A stretch of 64,000 nt of DNA from Cytidiella melzeri (taxonomy: Eukaryota > Basidiomycota > Agaricomycetes > Polyporales > Irpicaceae). Where the stretch lies: assembly GCA_022592445.1 (NCBI GenBank), contig JABYQR010000008.1, positions 248,001 to 312,000 of the forward strand. Reading direction: 5' to 3'. How positions within the stretch are numbered: the first letter of the stretch is position 1; each line of letters starts with the position of its first letter. This document shows, in pieces, positions 22,497 to 34,257 of this stretch. A program made the translations under genes and the position numbers. Below the pieces are notes generated by a model. The model had not been told where the DNA came from, searched no databases, and worked only from the letters and a program-made list of their open reading frames with translations.

Positions 22497-25073
22497 ATGG
22501 CCAAGGGGCCTACCCACTTCAAAGAGTCCCAGGACGAACGTCAAGATGATCCACTGGCGAAAGCTCTACAGCCTCCCTCGGACGAGTCGCCAGAACAGCG
22601 GGTTCGGCGCGAGCAACAGCAGCGCGAGGCTACGCGTGTATCTCTCCAAATTGATGAGGGTATTCAGGAGGCGAAGAAAGCGTACGATAGGAGGAAGAAA
22701 GCAGTCAAGATATTGCTACTCGGTGTGTCATACCATGTCTGAAACAGCTGCCTGCTGACATTGCTGGGCATGAAGGGCAAGCAGAGTCGGGTAAGAGTAC
22801 GACTCTGAAGAGTACGTTTGTCCTTCTCGCTTCATGAGCATGGCATGCAGCTCATTGCGTATTTCCCTTTGCGTAGACTTCCAGCTTGCATTCTCGCCTG
22901 CTCACTTCAGGAATGAGAGGCTCGCTTGGAGAACTATAATACAATTGAACTTCATCAGGCAAGTTTATACACCTCCTTGGCCACCCCTCCTCCCACCACT
23001 GCATCACCTTCTGGTGTTCTTCCACTTGATCCATATCGTGTGGTGTCGTCCCCCCTTTTCTCAGACGGTGGCAATGAAGAATGTGGCGCGGTAGTCACGT
23101 ATAGCATCTTCATTGATGCTGGGAATTCGCGCCTTTTCGCCTAGGCTTTTTTGATCACCCAACGTCGCACGATATATCCCATGACTAACAAACGATGTGT
23201 GTACGAACAGATCCGTCAAGACGCTCCTCGATGTTATCCAAGACGAATGGACAAATCCAACCGAGGCACCTCCGCCAGTGCAGACACAACCGCAGCTCTC
23301 AGAGAAAGCGCGCGGTAAACTGCCAATGGGTGCACCGGCCGCAAACACAAGCGCAAACGGAAAGAAGGCTGCCCACACCTCGACCCGGTCTATACGGTTC
23401 AGTGCTCAGCCTCAGGCAAACGTGGCGCTCACGGACGTACATCGTCGCACGCGAACTAGGCTGCTTCCTCTGTTGGCTATCGAAGCGGATCTGACGAGGA
23501 AGCTGTTTCCCGAGCTTGCTGCTGCAACATTGAAGCGTCGATCACAAGGTGACGGTGATGCCAACGGGAACGGTGCGAGCGAGCTGGAGGTACCCAGTCC
23601 TCCGGGAGTCAGGGAGGTTTGCGTTCGCGCGGGGAATGGATGGAAGGATGTGCTTGTGAAGCTCCAAAAGGAGCAGCAGGAGAAGCAGAAGGGGAAAATG
23701 AACGATGCGGGAACTACTGACGAGCTGACTACGATGCTTGATTCGTTCCGGGACGATATCATCAGCCTTTGGGAAGACCAAGCGGTCAGGGCGGTGCTGA
23801 AGAGGCGGGGAGTGCGGATGCAGGATATGCCTGGATTGTGAGTCGCGTGCACTCAATTTTGTCGTCGTGGCTAGCCCTATCTCTGACGAGTGTCTGGTGG
23901 TGTTGTAGCTTCTTGAATGACGCAGCGCGTGTCGCAACTCTCACATACGCTCCTACAGACGGTAAGTCTTGCCACACACACGTAAGGCTACCCACCGGTT
24001 GCTAAATTCAGACCTATAGATGACATTGTGCGAGCGCGTTTACGGACGCTCGGTGTTGAAGAGCACAGGTTTACGATGGAGAGTGGTGGGTAATTTGCTG
24101 CACCACTTTGATGTCGTTAGTAACGATTGTTGACTGGCAGGAGCGTCCGGCTCGGAGTGGTACATCTACGACGTCGGTGGAAGCAAAAGCATGGTAAGAG
24201 CCATTCAGCGTCATAACACCACGGAATACGCGTTGAATTTGTCATAGCGGCCTCACTGGATTCCTTACTTTGACGACGTCCAAGCTATTATTTTTCTGGC
24301 CCCGCTCGCGTTCAACTTGATGCTTGAAGAAGATGCAAAGATCAATCGTTTGGTAAGCTTTCAGATCGTTGGTGTTGGCATCGTTTCAGCGACTTATTGT
24401 ACCTCAGGAGGATTCTATAACGCTCTGGCGCGAGATCTGCAGCAACGTGCTTCTTGAGCATGCCACCCTCATTCTGTTTTTCAACAAGGTTACATCTTCA
24501 GCAGGCTTCATACTCTGGTAGCTTACGCCTCTGTGTAGATGGATATCCTCCAAGCCACTCTCGCCGCTTCAATACGGGTCGCGAAATACGTTCCAAGCTA
24601 CGGCGACCAACCCAACGACGTCCAGCACGTTGTCAAATGTGCGTTTCTCTCCATTCTTCCTAAGTTCTATTTGTGCTAAACGGGAGGACCTGCAGATTTC
24701 CGAGATAAATTTCGCGGTTACCATGTAAGTCGCCCCACCTCGACGCTACTTCTGCGATGGGCGGTGATCTGAGACGTGTCCTGTCTGTCCGTCTCTCCAG
24801 AAACGGCTGTCGCCTAAACCTCGACCTTTCTATTGCCATGAAACATCTGTCATCGTACGTCAGCCGTGCCAACCTTTCTGTCGTTCAAGCACTCATGCAG
24901 GGGCTTGTGTAGGATACTCGGGCTACTGCTGTCATTCTCGTCGGAGGTACGTACTTGTTGTTAATATACAATCGTGAGTTGTGGGAAAGTATACTGAGCA
25001 GGTCTCCCGTTTTCTGCCTCCAGTGCGAGAAGGCATCCTGCGTGCCCATCTTCAAAGCGTGAACGTCATCTAA
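22497..25073 (+). CDS. Divergent heterotrimeric G-protein alpha subunit with Ser at the catalytic Gln position
   Basis: The start is MAKGPTHFKESQDERQDDP. Nucleotide-binding motifs after splicing are: G1 GQAESGKST; switch I with the catalytic Arg in DDDIVRARLRTLGV; G3/switch II DVGGSKSMRPHW; G4 FFNKMD; G5-like HETSVIDTRAT. The C-terminus is VREGILRAHLQSVNVI. In canonical G-alpha the G3 reads DVGGQ, where Gln positions the hydrolytic water; here it is Ser, with the splice site a few codons later. The helical domain is enlarged by a low-complexity insertion (about 23220-23830, KEQQEKQKGK). An N-terminal Gly2 myristoylation site is absent (MAKG). One intron after NFIR uses a GC donor (GCAAGT). 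Such lineage-expanded atypical alphas are known in mushrooms. GTP hydrolysis is predicted to be slow or to work differently; that is inference. Confidence 0.93.
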
Positions 25074-25742
25074 AAACGGATCCCCCGCGCAAGCTTGTGT
25101 TCTTCATTTGACTATTTATTCTAGAGATGTCTAGATTTTTCTGGAGTTCCATCGTACTAAGTACCTAACTTTGCTAATATCCTATTGTCAGCCGGCGCGT
25201 GTGAGCTTTGCCAGTACTAGTGTTGCTAGTTACACACGATTAGTATGTTCTCTCCCTCTAATAATTATGATCTCGGATATATAGCGAGGGTACGTTATAG
25301 GTATTGAACTCTGCTCGTGCAGCAAATAATACACATGCGCATGCCGGCGTTTCCACCATACTCAGCCAGACTCGGGCTGTCGGCGTTTACCGCGAGCGCT
25401 AGCATTGAGAACCACTCAACTGGGACATTCAGGTTGTTCACCACCGTGACCGTCATCCCTTCCGCTAGCGTAAAATACAGCCAGAGGAGTCAATTGTAGA
25501 CTTCAGATCAGCGACTCTGTGCTGGTATATGCTAAGCTGCCTGCGGTGAGTGTATACTGAACGCGTCTGGTCGACGACAAGAACCTGAACATCTCAGTAT
25601 ATGCAGCGGTTCGAGGAATTTTCGACAAACAGAGGTCTTGCGGTGTTCTAAATCACCCACTTTACCTCGACCGACCGCGACACACGAGCTACGACGCGTG
25701 TATCGCATAGTGCGCCACTATCACAGACACCAATTGTCCATC
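25074..25742. other. Intergenic, no gene seen
   Basis: AT-richer 3' flank of the G-alpha gene and promoter of the tRNase Z gene. A 60-codon frame at 25317 has no motif. Confidence 0.5.
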
Positions 25743-27663
25743 ATGCCACGAAAGAACAACAACTTCGTCGTGACTTTCCTCGGTACCACCAGCGGCGGTG
25801 GTCCCACAGAAACTCGCAACTGCTCCAGTCTTGTTTTGGATGCGGCCGGAGATGGCTCTCTATGGAGTGCGTACCTGTCATCTGCCGCGAGCCTTAGTCC
25901 GGCAGCTTAGGTTGACCAATAGCGGTCAACCGTGTTTTTACTTTTATCCGTTAGTGGTCGACTGTGCTGAGGGAACCGTACGCCAGTTCGCCCAGCAACC
26001 TTTCACTTCTTTCCAGCGTCTTCGCATGAGCGACGTCAACAGGATCTTCATCACGCATATGCACGGTATGCCTTGCGTGGTCTCAAAGGTTTCGCAAGTC
26101 GAAGCTGACTTTGTGTCGATACCTCGGTTCTGTTCCAGCTGATCACTCTATTGGGCTCATCACGTTGCTGCGCAATGTTCTAGGATTTGCCCCAGACGCG
26201 CAGGTTCAACCTTCGTCGGCAACCTCGTCCACTAGCGCTCAGTGGACGAAACCGCCACTTCTCAAAGTCGAGATATACGGTCCCGTCGGAGTGCGAGCGT
26301 TCGTTCGCACAGTCCTCACCCTGACCCACACCCGGTCCGCCGATCGTTATTGCGTTCACGAGCTTCTCATGCCTGGAGAAACGCCGTCAGCCTCTGGCGA
26401 CGTCCAGGAAGAATGGCATGAAAGCGAGGTAGGCGGACGCGATATTCCGTGTGGGGAAGATGGCTTCTGGAGAGAAATTGTAGTCCACGAAAGAATGGGC
26501 GGTACCCCAGTGGTCATCAATGCGGGTCCAATTGTTCACAGAGGTATGGAGATACTGGTGTTCACGGAGCACCCGTGTTAACGTTGATATTCGAACTAGA
26601 TCCTTGCATTGGATACGTGTTTAGCGAGCAGGCAGAGCCTCCGCCTCTGCCCACCCCCAGCGATGATGAAGACGGGGTTGTACCCGAATACAAAGCCTCT
26701 GACTCAGACGTACCTCGAACAGTTGTCATACTTGGTGACACCTCTGATCCTTCTGCACTCGTACCTCTCATCGCGGAGAATTCCGAACAGACCGTGTCCC
26801 TCCTCGTTCACGAAGCTACAGACGCATATATCCCGACGCACATCGACACGCGCGGAACAACAGGCAGGAACCGTACTCACGAGTCTGTCAAAGCTAAAGC
26901 CATCGCCAAGGGGCATAGCACACCTGCGATGGCAGGTGCGTTTGCGAGGCTCATTGGGGCGGAGAGGCTAGCTCTGAACCACATTGGTGCAAGGTAACGC
27001 GATTCTTGTTTGAAAGCGTCTTGTGACATGCTGCCCTCAACGACGTTGACCAACTTTTGCTTGAAAAAGGTTCCCTGCACCATTTGCCCGTGCAGGCCCG
27101 GATAATTTTAGGCAACGGTGCATGCTTGAGATCGAGAACCAAGCGATGCGCGAATGGAAACCGACGAACGGGATCCGCGCCATGGCAGTGTCTGATTTCG
27201 ACCGCATCGTCATCCCACCTATCAAAAGGCAAACTCTCGAGGTACCCGCCGTGATGGTGGGGCAGAATGAGTATGAGAGGGTATGGAACACCATTGAGTC
27301 CACGTCTGCTGCGGGTATGCAGGAAGCTGTACAGCCCATGGCTAATCAACCTCGCGGTTTCCGTGGCGGGCGTGCGAGAGGTACAGGCAGAGGTGGGCAT
27401 GGTCAACACAGTACGTGCCTTTTGACATTAAAGTGTCAGCACAACATGACAAGTAGCTTTTCTTTGCAGGCCATGCAAATCCTCGCCATGGTCACCAGCT
27501 TTCTTCTACTGCAGGCGAAGAAAGTAATAGGTCCAGCAGGAAGAGAGAGAACAGCGGAGGTAACGACAAGGCGAGTGCAAGAGGTTCAGCCTTGAATCAA
27601 CACAAAGGAGACTGTAGTACTAGTACATCGAAGGGGAAGAAACCCAGGCGGGACGGTTCTTGA
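25743..27663 (+). CDS. tRNase Z, short form (ELAC1-like metallo-beta-lactamase)
   Basis: The protein begins MPRKNNNFVVTFLGTTSGGG, the first beta-strands of the RNase Z fold. It has VDCAEGTVRQF, and across an intron the metal-binding signature THMHADHSIGL (HxHxDH). Later motifs include IGYVFSEQAEPP, VILGDTSDP, LLVHEATDAY, the histidine-containing KGHSTPAMAGAFA and LNHIGARF, matching the metal-ligand motifs of the family. It removes 3' trailers from precursor tRNAs. The length (about 500 residues) and single catalytic half indicate the short form rather than the duplicated long form. The C-terminus is Gly/Arg-rich (RGFRGGRARGTGRGGHG) then Lys/Ser-rich, probably an RNA-binding or nuclear/nucleolar targeting tail. 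The gene converges on the PARP-E2 gene, leaving about 210 bp between stops. Confidence 0.93.
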
Positions 27664-27874
27664 CGGCTGTATAGTTGTATTCTCTACCTCGTGGTGACAG
27701 CTACTGTACAGGGTATCTTCTAATAGATGTAAAGTCCAGAGTTTATGATCAAGCAAATTTGGGGCATACGGAGCGTCACTTGAAGATTTGGATCATGAGT
27801 GCATCTTGCCTCAGTGTGTCGAACCCCTCGCGAATTGTTCAATGCCTTGCGGTATCTGATTTCGACAGTAAGGT

Positions 27875-30800
27875 CTACTGTTGCGGACAAGTGAGGAAGA
27901 GCGAACAACTGACCTTCCAGCCATGGGTTTGGGCGGCCCTCTTGTAGCCCTCAATAGCTTCATGCATACTGTAGGGGCTAACACGCTCCAGTTTTCAGTC
28001 ATGTTCTAAGTAAGCTTTGCATGTTTAAATCTCACTGATTCCAGGTGGAAGCCAAACGTGCCGGGCGCGGGTCAAGATTAGAGATGGCCAGCTTGATTTG
28101 GAGCAGAACAGCCGAAATGCTTTGCAAGTGGCACGCGTCAGGACAAAGAACAATCATCTACCGGTGTACAAAAGCGCAAACCTGTATGATGGTAGCCAGC
28201 CTATGGTAGGGACGTCATCCGACGTTCAACAAACAATGGTCATGCTATTGCGTACCATCAGCTGTTAGAAGATCCATGCACATCGAGCCACCTAAATCAG
28301 TCCGTTAGCCCCTATTACTGTGAACGGTTGCATTCCAAATCAAAGTCATACCTGCTGTAACATGGCCCCCTCCTCCCTGAGCAAACGGCAATAACCGAGG
28401 TTTCAAGATGCGGAAAAAAGGTGGAGAGTGTGGGTATGTTGGAGGGAATAGAATCTCAAATACGATGGAGTTAATGTCCCTGGTGGACGGTGAGACCCAG
28501 ATCCCCACAAATGAGACGAGTCAGGTATACTGGTGAACGCACCTGGATCGCAAGTCCTCGGCTATCGGTAGCTTCGGGTCGAAGGAGTGCAACTCAATAA
28601 TCCACTGGAAAAGATTGTCGCCAACCAAATCCGGTGGCATGTACCAACCCAAGTCCCTAAGACTCTTTGCTAGTTCTTGTTCTTTCATCATCCTAGCCAG
28701 CTCGCGTTGAACAGATGTTGTTGCCATAGGGGTTGCATCGCTCGGAGGTGGTAACATGTGCTGGATGCAGGACCCAACCCAGACAGCGTCATGAGTCCAA
28801 TCATCTGCAGCACGCTCGACGGAAATGGGGAGAGCTTCTACAGCATCTTGATCGGAAAACACCTGTAAGTCGTCGTCATCGTAGGGTTCTTCGACGAATT
28901 CTTCCCTGCGTGCGCACAACAGCTTGTCGAGTTTGTATCCCGGCTGAGGAAACGCAATCGGCTTCGCGTTCAATGTTACGCTGTGCTTAGGGTCAAGGTT
29001 CATGACCGGGATCTGCAGATCCTCAGGTGGTTGTGGTAGGCTGGTGTTTTGACGAATGATTCCTGAGACGAGCAGATAGCGGCTACAATATTCCAGTGAG
29101 AAAATATTGGGAGCAGGAAAACCGGGTACTTACCATACAATCCAGTCCGTCTGAGACACAACAAAGAATGGGTTTGAGGAACGAAACTGTTGCGGGAGGT
29201 TGACAATCTCTGCCAACGCGACACAGGTGGAGACCTGAATGCTTGACTTGGCCCACGTAGCTCCCCCAGCTCGAGAGTATGACTGAATAGACACTGTGCC
29301 GTCTTTCGCAAAATAAACACCTGCAACGCGAAATAACATACTGTAATTTGCCCTCTGATCATGGAAAAACGTACCATCGCCGTATGCACGTCCATTGGCA
29401 ACTTCTTTGTACCATAGGCCGTGTCTAATTATCTACACACAACTGTCAATACAGTGAAGCGAAAAGGACAACAAAACTGCATTACTGAATGCCAATTCTT
29501 TGTTGAGGAGCCATGGAAGGCCTCCATATCGGTCGTCGGAGTTAGTCGCTAGTAGTGGTGAAGTGTGATGCATAGTGACTACTCACATACAACGAGGGGT
29601 ACACAGCCGCGTTCCAATCTTGTTCCTTGGCTAACTTCTGCGCAGCGTTGAACTTCGCCTCTGCATCAGGCGCGCCAACTGTGAACCGATACTGGGTCCA
29701 TTCAGGGCCTGCAAAGAACAAAGCTCATCGTGTTGAGACGCAAACCATTCTCGAGAAGAGGTATCCAGCTGTCTTACCAACATTTATGACCCGATCCTCT
29801 GGCGCCGAGAGCTCTTCGAGGTGGGCAGTGCATGAAGCAACGCACCTATAAGAAATTGAGTTTTGTGGTCAATCGATTGTTCAAAGAACGAACCATCGAA
29901 GGAGCTGCCATGCTGCTGCAGGTACCTTTGGGTTCATGTCTCTAAGGGATAGTTTGCGAGTTCCGGCTTTCCTTGCCTTCTCCAGCTGCTTCTTCATCTC
30001 TCTAACTGGCGGGAGCATATCTAGTAAGTCCAGGATGGCTCTATTTTTCTAGAGAATGGATACTCGTTAGCAAAGCTGGTCAACCTTTCATAATATATTA
30101 TACCTGAGGAGCTTCCAAGGCATCGAATTCAATTGAAGGACCAGGAGTTGGTACCTGCATGTCTAAGCCGTCGGGGAAGCCATGCAGTGATCCACCAGAT
30201 GCAGCCGAATACGCCAGCGATATCAAGAGATCCACTGTTTCTGGTTTCTCGCAGATTTCGTACTGCCAGCGTTTTGCTCGGTTAGTATCATCAACGTGGT
30301 GAAAATGTATGCAAGACTGTACCTCCAATGATGGCCCACGGTTGAGGTTGTAATACTGGTATGTACATAGTTTGTTATCACAGACGTAAGGTTTTAACGC
30401 CTGAAAATCCGTTTTGAGCTTGTCGTAGCATACTAGACAGTACCGGTTGCATAGCTGTTCACGCCCGATTGAATATCAGTTAGAATTAAGAGACGTGATA
30501 ATCATCAGCACGTACTGTGAGACGGCGAAGTATATAGCTAAACGCGATCAAAGGTAGGTTGAGGGAGTCCTTTCTCTGAGGGGCTTGAAAAGGGTCCGGG
30601 GGAAGTCTGTTGGTGGAGGCTAGTTCCGTTTCTTCGATGTCTGCCTGCTGGAATTCCTGGGAATTTGGAAAGGTCATTGGCTTGGCTCTACCGGGCGAAT
30701 GAGCACGTACCGCAATATGATTTTCAAGCACATCTTCAGCTTTCCTCTGAGATCTATGGACTTCGCTCAGCAAAGCCTCAGCCGCAGCCCAGCCTAGGCC

Positions 30801-32053
30801 GTATTTTATGCGTAACTGCAACAGATCCAGAAAGCGGTCGTTTATCAGGGCTTCCAGTGAAGAGCTGAGGCTGAAGCTGAAGCTTTCTTCAGCTTCTTGT
30901 TCCTCAATACACGAATCTGTACCATCATTGCCGCTGGAGTTACTTCCGTCGTTGCTATGAACAGAGAGTGCTGCCTCTGGCAAGTCGCCTACGCTTTCTT
31001 CTTTTAGGGAAAAGTTTCGCGTGAGTTGCAACACGAGTTCACGATGCGGTTTATAGCCTGAAGTCAGACCTAATCTGAATGTGATGCCATTCAAACGGCG
31101 GTCGACCGTGCCATCCGCAAGACATGCGGGATAAACTCCTCGAATGCCAGAGATAATGAGTGACAAGTGATTCATGCTGGATAGAAGTCTTGGATCCCAC
31201 GCCAACAGCGCTTGTGGTGAAATGCTTTCCGCTAGCTTGAAGCTTGGTTTTGAGACCGACAGGGCTATCTCACTAGGAGCTATTCGTACCAGGCCGGGAC
31301 GGTAATCATATGCCACTATTTCATTGAAATCACTATATGATGAGGAACGCTTGAGTACCCTGAATTATATATATGCAGCGCATGGTATCACTCACCGCCG
31401 CAAGCTGGGCGCGTCAATACCCGTCTTCTGGCTTATGAACTCGAGACCGTAGTCATCGTCATCATCTGGATATTCATCCATGCCATCGTAGCTGTCATCG
31501 TCTTTCAGAGAATCCCCGTCGTCGCTGGCTATATGCCTAGATTGAGTAGGCTTTTCACCCATCAGAAGTTGATTGGCGCAAGAGTTGAGCAGTCTCTGCA
31601 GAAGGACCTCGATAGAACAATGTCCTTCTCCAGACACTGCCTCAACGGAGCTGAGGAGTTGAGGTGCAATTTCGCCCTCGCTCGTGGTGCAGCAAAAGAA
31701 GCTATGACTGTCTGGATAGTCCGATGTATCTGCAACGCAGCTCAGAACCCTATGGTTTACACCCCAGAGAGACAATACACACCAGAAACAATAACGTTCA
31801 ACGTCATGATGTGAGCATAAGTAGATGCATGCACTATTTCACACAGTATCGAGCCTTCATCTTCGCCACGACTGATATCTGGTCCATCGGTTAAGTGAAT
31901 GCATGTAGAATGAGACAGGAGAGGCAGACCATCTACTCGAAGACTTTGAACGATCCATCCATCGCCACATCGTCTCGCGGCATCCTGTAAGTCGGAGCTG
32001 AACCTTTTGCGACCTCTGGGTGGCGGCGTGCTTTGCGCGGTTGAAGCTCGCAT
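27875..32053 (-). CDS. PARP-type ADP-ribosyltransferase fused to a UBE2Q-like ubiquitin-conjugating (E2) domain
   Basis: A large multi-exon gene starts MRASTAQSTPPPRGRKRF. After an acidic linker (about 31440) comes a long middle region. The PARP fold follows: AFHGSSTKNWHSII (the NAD-contacting His-Gly), YGDGVYFAKD (catalytic Tyr region) and DWIVCRYLLV. No Glu is visible at the usual third catalytic position, as in mono-ADP-ribosyltransferase-type or inactive PARPs. The C-terminal E2 reads IVFEILFPPTYPHSPPFFR, HVTAGGSMCMDLL with the acceptor Cys, ADGWLPSYSISAVLLQI and a closing MHEAIEGYKRAAQTHGW. This resembles UBE2Q more than UBC4. Small introns split the E2 and the phases agree. PARP-E2 fusions are known in fungi but little studied; a link between ADP-ribosylation and ubiquitination in one chain is inferred from architecture. 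The 5' intron at about 31749-31843 is my choice. Confidence 0.9.
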
Positions 32054-33115
32054 GGTCTTGCTACAAAGCTACACAATTATCTCGCAGAACTTGCTGGCTG
32101 CTGTGACGAGTCTAGTGGTTGTGGTTGTAATAGAGGTGCAAGGTCAGGTAGAGATGTATATTCACTTGTAGTTACGAGAACAAGGAGAGAAGTGATCCTG
32201 TCTCGTCACGTTTAGACGCGTCTGTCACATGTGACTCTACGCGTTCGATCTCAACCAAAGGATCTCTGAGCCTCCTTGCACTGGCACTGGCAATCCAACC
32301 TTACCCAGGCCAAGCTACTAAGGAACATGCAGTCTGCTGTCCCTTGGGTCCGAAACAGCGACTCGTTCATGAATCTGATCAACACGCAAGCTTCCGTGGC
32401 AATTTGTCGACACAAGGCTGCATGCTCAATGGATCTGAGCTATGAGCTAGTCTCCCCGAGGCAAAGCGAACTGGCGGTCAACCTTCGTGCCTCAGGATAT
32501 CTGTCTGACACATGAGCTCATTCCGATTTACCAAGTATTACGACGATGAAGATATTGCAGTAAGTGTACCAATCTTATCGTCTTCACTGGCAGCGGTTTC
32601 TACTTCCTAATTGACCCATACCCCTTTCTGTCGTCAGAAGTAACGGGCCACGAATTGAGCGATGGCCACATTTACTTCGGCGCACGCTTGCATCTGCGCT
32701 GCCATGCTGCCAAGAATTTCAGCGCTATCGCCTACCGCAATTTCCGAGGTCGCATCACCATACTCTTGGTGCGCGCTGTGCGCTAGCAAACTGAAACGGC
32801 GCCGGCTCAGGATGCTTATGCTCGGTGCTCTCACAATAAGGCACTTGTCATGCACTCGGCGCCCTCGGATACATTGAAACCATTGTACCTGTGCGGGCGC
32901 AACTAAAACTACATTGAAGGTAATTCGTTTAGTGCTTGGCTGAACGGAGCTGAATGTCTAATTGATGATGCGCGCTGAGCCAGCAGCTGTCTTGGGCGCG
33001 GAGGCGCGAAGCAAAGACGCCAACGGACGATGCATTAAAGGTCTCGAGGTTAGGCTTCGAAAACTTTAGCATACTATCTTCCACACACCATATTAACAAC
33101 GGGTCACAAAACAAA
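32054..33115. other. Divergent intergenic region
   Basis: Promoters of the PARP-E2 gene (-) and the CAP gene (+). Short frames on both strands lack motifs. I see nothing else. Confidence 0.5.
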
Positions 33116-34066
33116 ATGCGCTTCACATCCATCCTTGCTATTGTTTCGACCGTTGTCGTCGTCTCAGCCGTACCTTCCAGTCTGTTCGTTCAGGATGAAG
33201 GCCTTGCTCTAGAGTATTTCAATAATCTCCCCGAATCTGGCAAGATTGTCTCTACTCCCATCTTCAACGGTGAGGATGAGGACGCTTTCACTTTCTACCT
33301 CGACGGCGACGATGAGATGAACGAGGCCATGTTCGACGACTGGAAAAATCTGGTCGTCAACTCGCACAACAAGTTCCGCTCGCACTACGGGGCTCCGAAC
33401 TTGTCGTGGAGCGATGCTCTGTACCCCGGTACTCTGCAGTGGGCTCAGCAATGCAAGTTCCAGCACAGGTGAGGTCTTATGCTTGTGTATCGATTCTTTA
33501 GAAAGGTTCGCTAATTTCTCACGAAAACGACAGTCAGGGTAATGGCAAATACGGAGAAAATCTGGTTCGTCTCGGAAACGAGATTCAATTCTACAAGGCT
33601 GACAAGCAGAATCTCACAGGCTGCTGGCACTGGTAACGCGTACGGCTTTACTAATGGTCTCCAGGACTGGATGAACGAGGCCTGTAAGCCTATCTCAGCT
33701 GAATTTCGTCTTCTTTTTATATCGCTGATTACGTCCCTCAGCTAAATACGACTACAATCACCCTGGATTTTCCTCTGGCACCGGACACTTCACTCAGGTC
33801 AGTTACTGTATCTGTGGTGTAGCGAAATTCGTGCTTCATGTACCGTCGTGTGCTCGCAGGTGGTGTGGAAGAGTAGTCAACAAGTTGCCTGCGCTATCGC
33901 CGATTGTCGCGCAGGTACGATCTTCGGCCAACCCTCAAAGATGATTGTGTGCAGGTATAGCCCTCCTGGTAATTTCATCGGGCGTTTCCCGTGCGTAATT
34001 TCTTCCCTCGAGAAACCTGGCACGCCTGACGATCTGAACAGGGAGAATGTTGGGCGTCCACAGTAG
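33116..34066 (+). CDS. Secreted CAP-domain protein (PR-1/SCP family, Pry-like)
   Basis: A signal peptide (MRFTSILAIVSTVVVVSAVP) is followed by an acidic propeptide-like stretch and a CAP domain. Domain landmarks are VVNSHNKFRSHYGAPNLSWS, LYPGTLQWAQQCKFQHS with GKYGENL across an intron, the CAP signature GHFTQVVWKSSQQVACAI, and MIVCRYSPPGNFIGRFPENV near the end. Both CAP-cavity His residues (HNKFR and GHFTQ) are present. Introns lie after CAGCACAG, GAAAATCTG, GAGGCCT, ACTCAG and TTTCCC. Fungal members bind sterols or fatty acids and are secreted or wall-associated; the substrate here is unknown. Confidence 0.95.
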
Positions 34067-34257
34067 ACAAACCAACGAATTCTTATCCAAGTGTCATGAT
34101 GCATGTACTTACAGCACTAAGCAGGGTATGACGGCCTGAATTTTCAGAATGATCATGAGATTGCACAAGATAGTTGCGTGAGTTACGTGAGTTAGCAGAA
34201 AAAAAGCGAGACCAAGAAAGAATGCGAAAGTAACATCAGACTTGCAAACCGCCGCTG

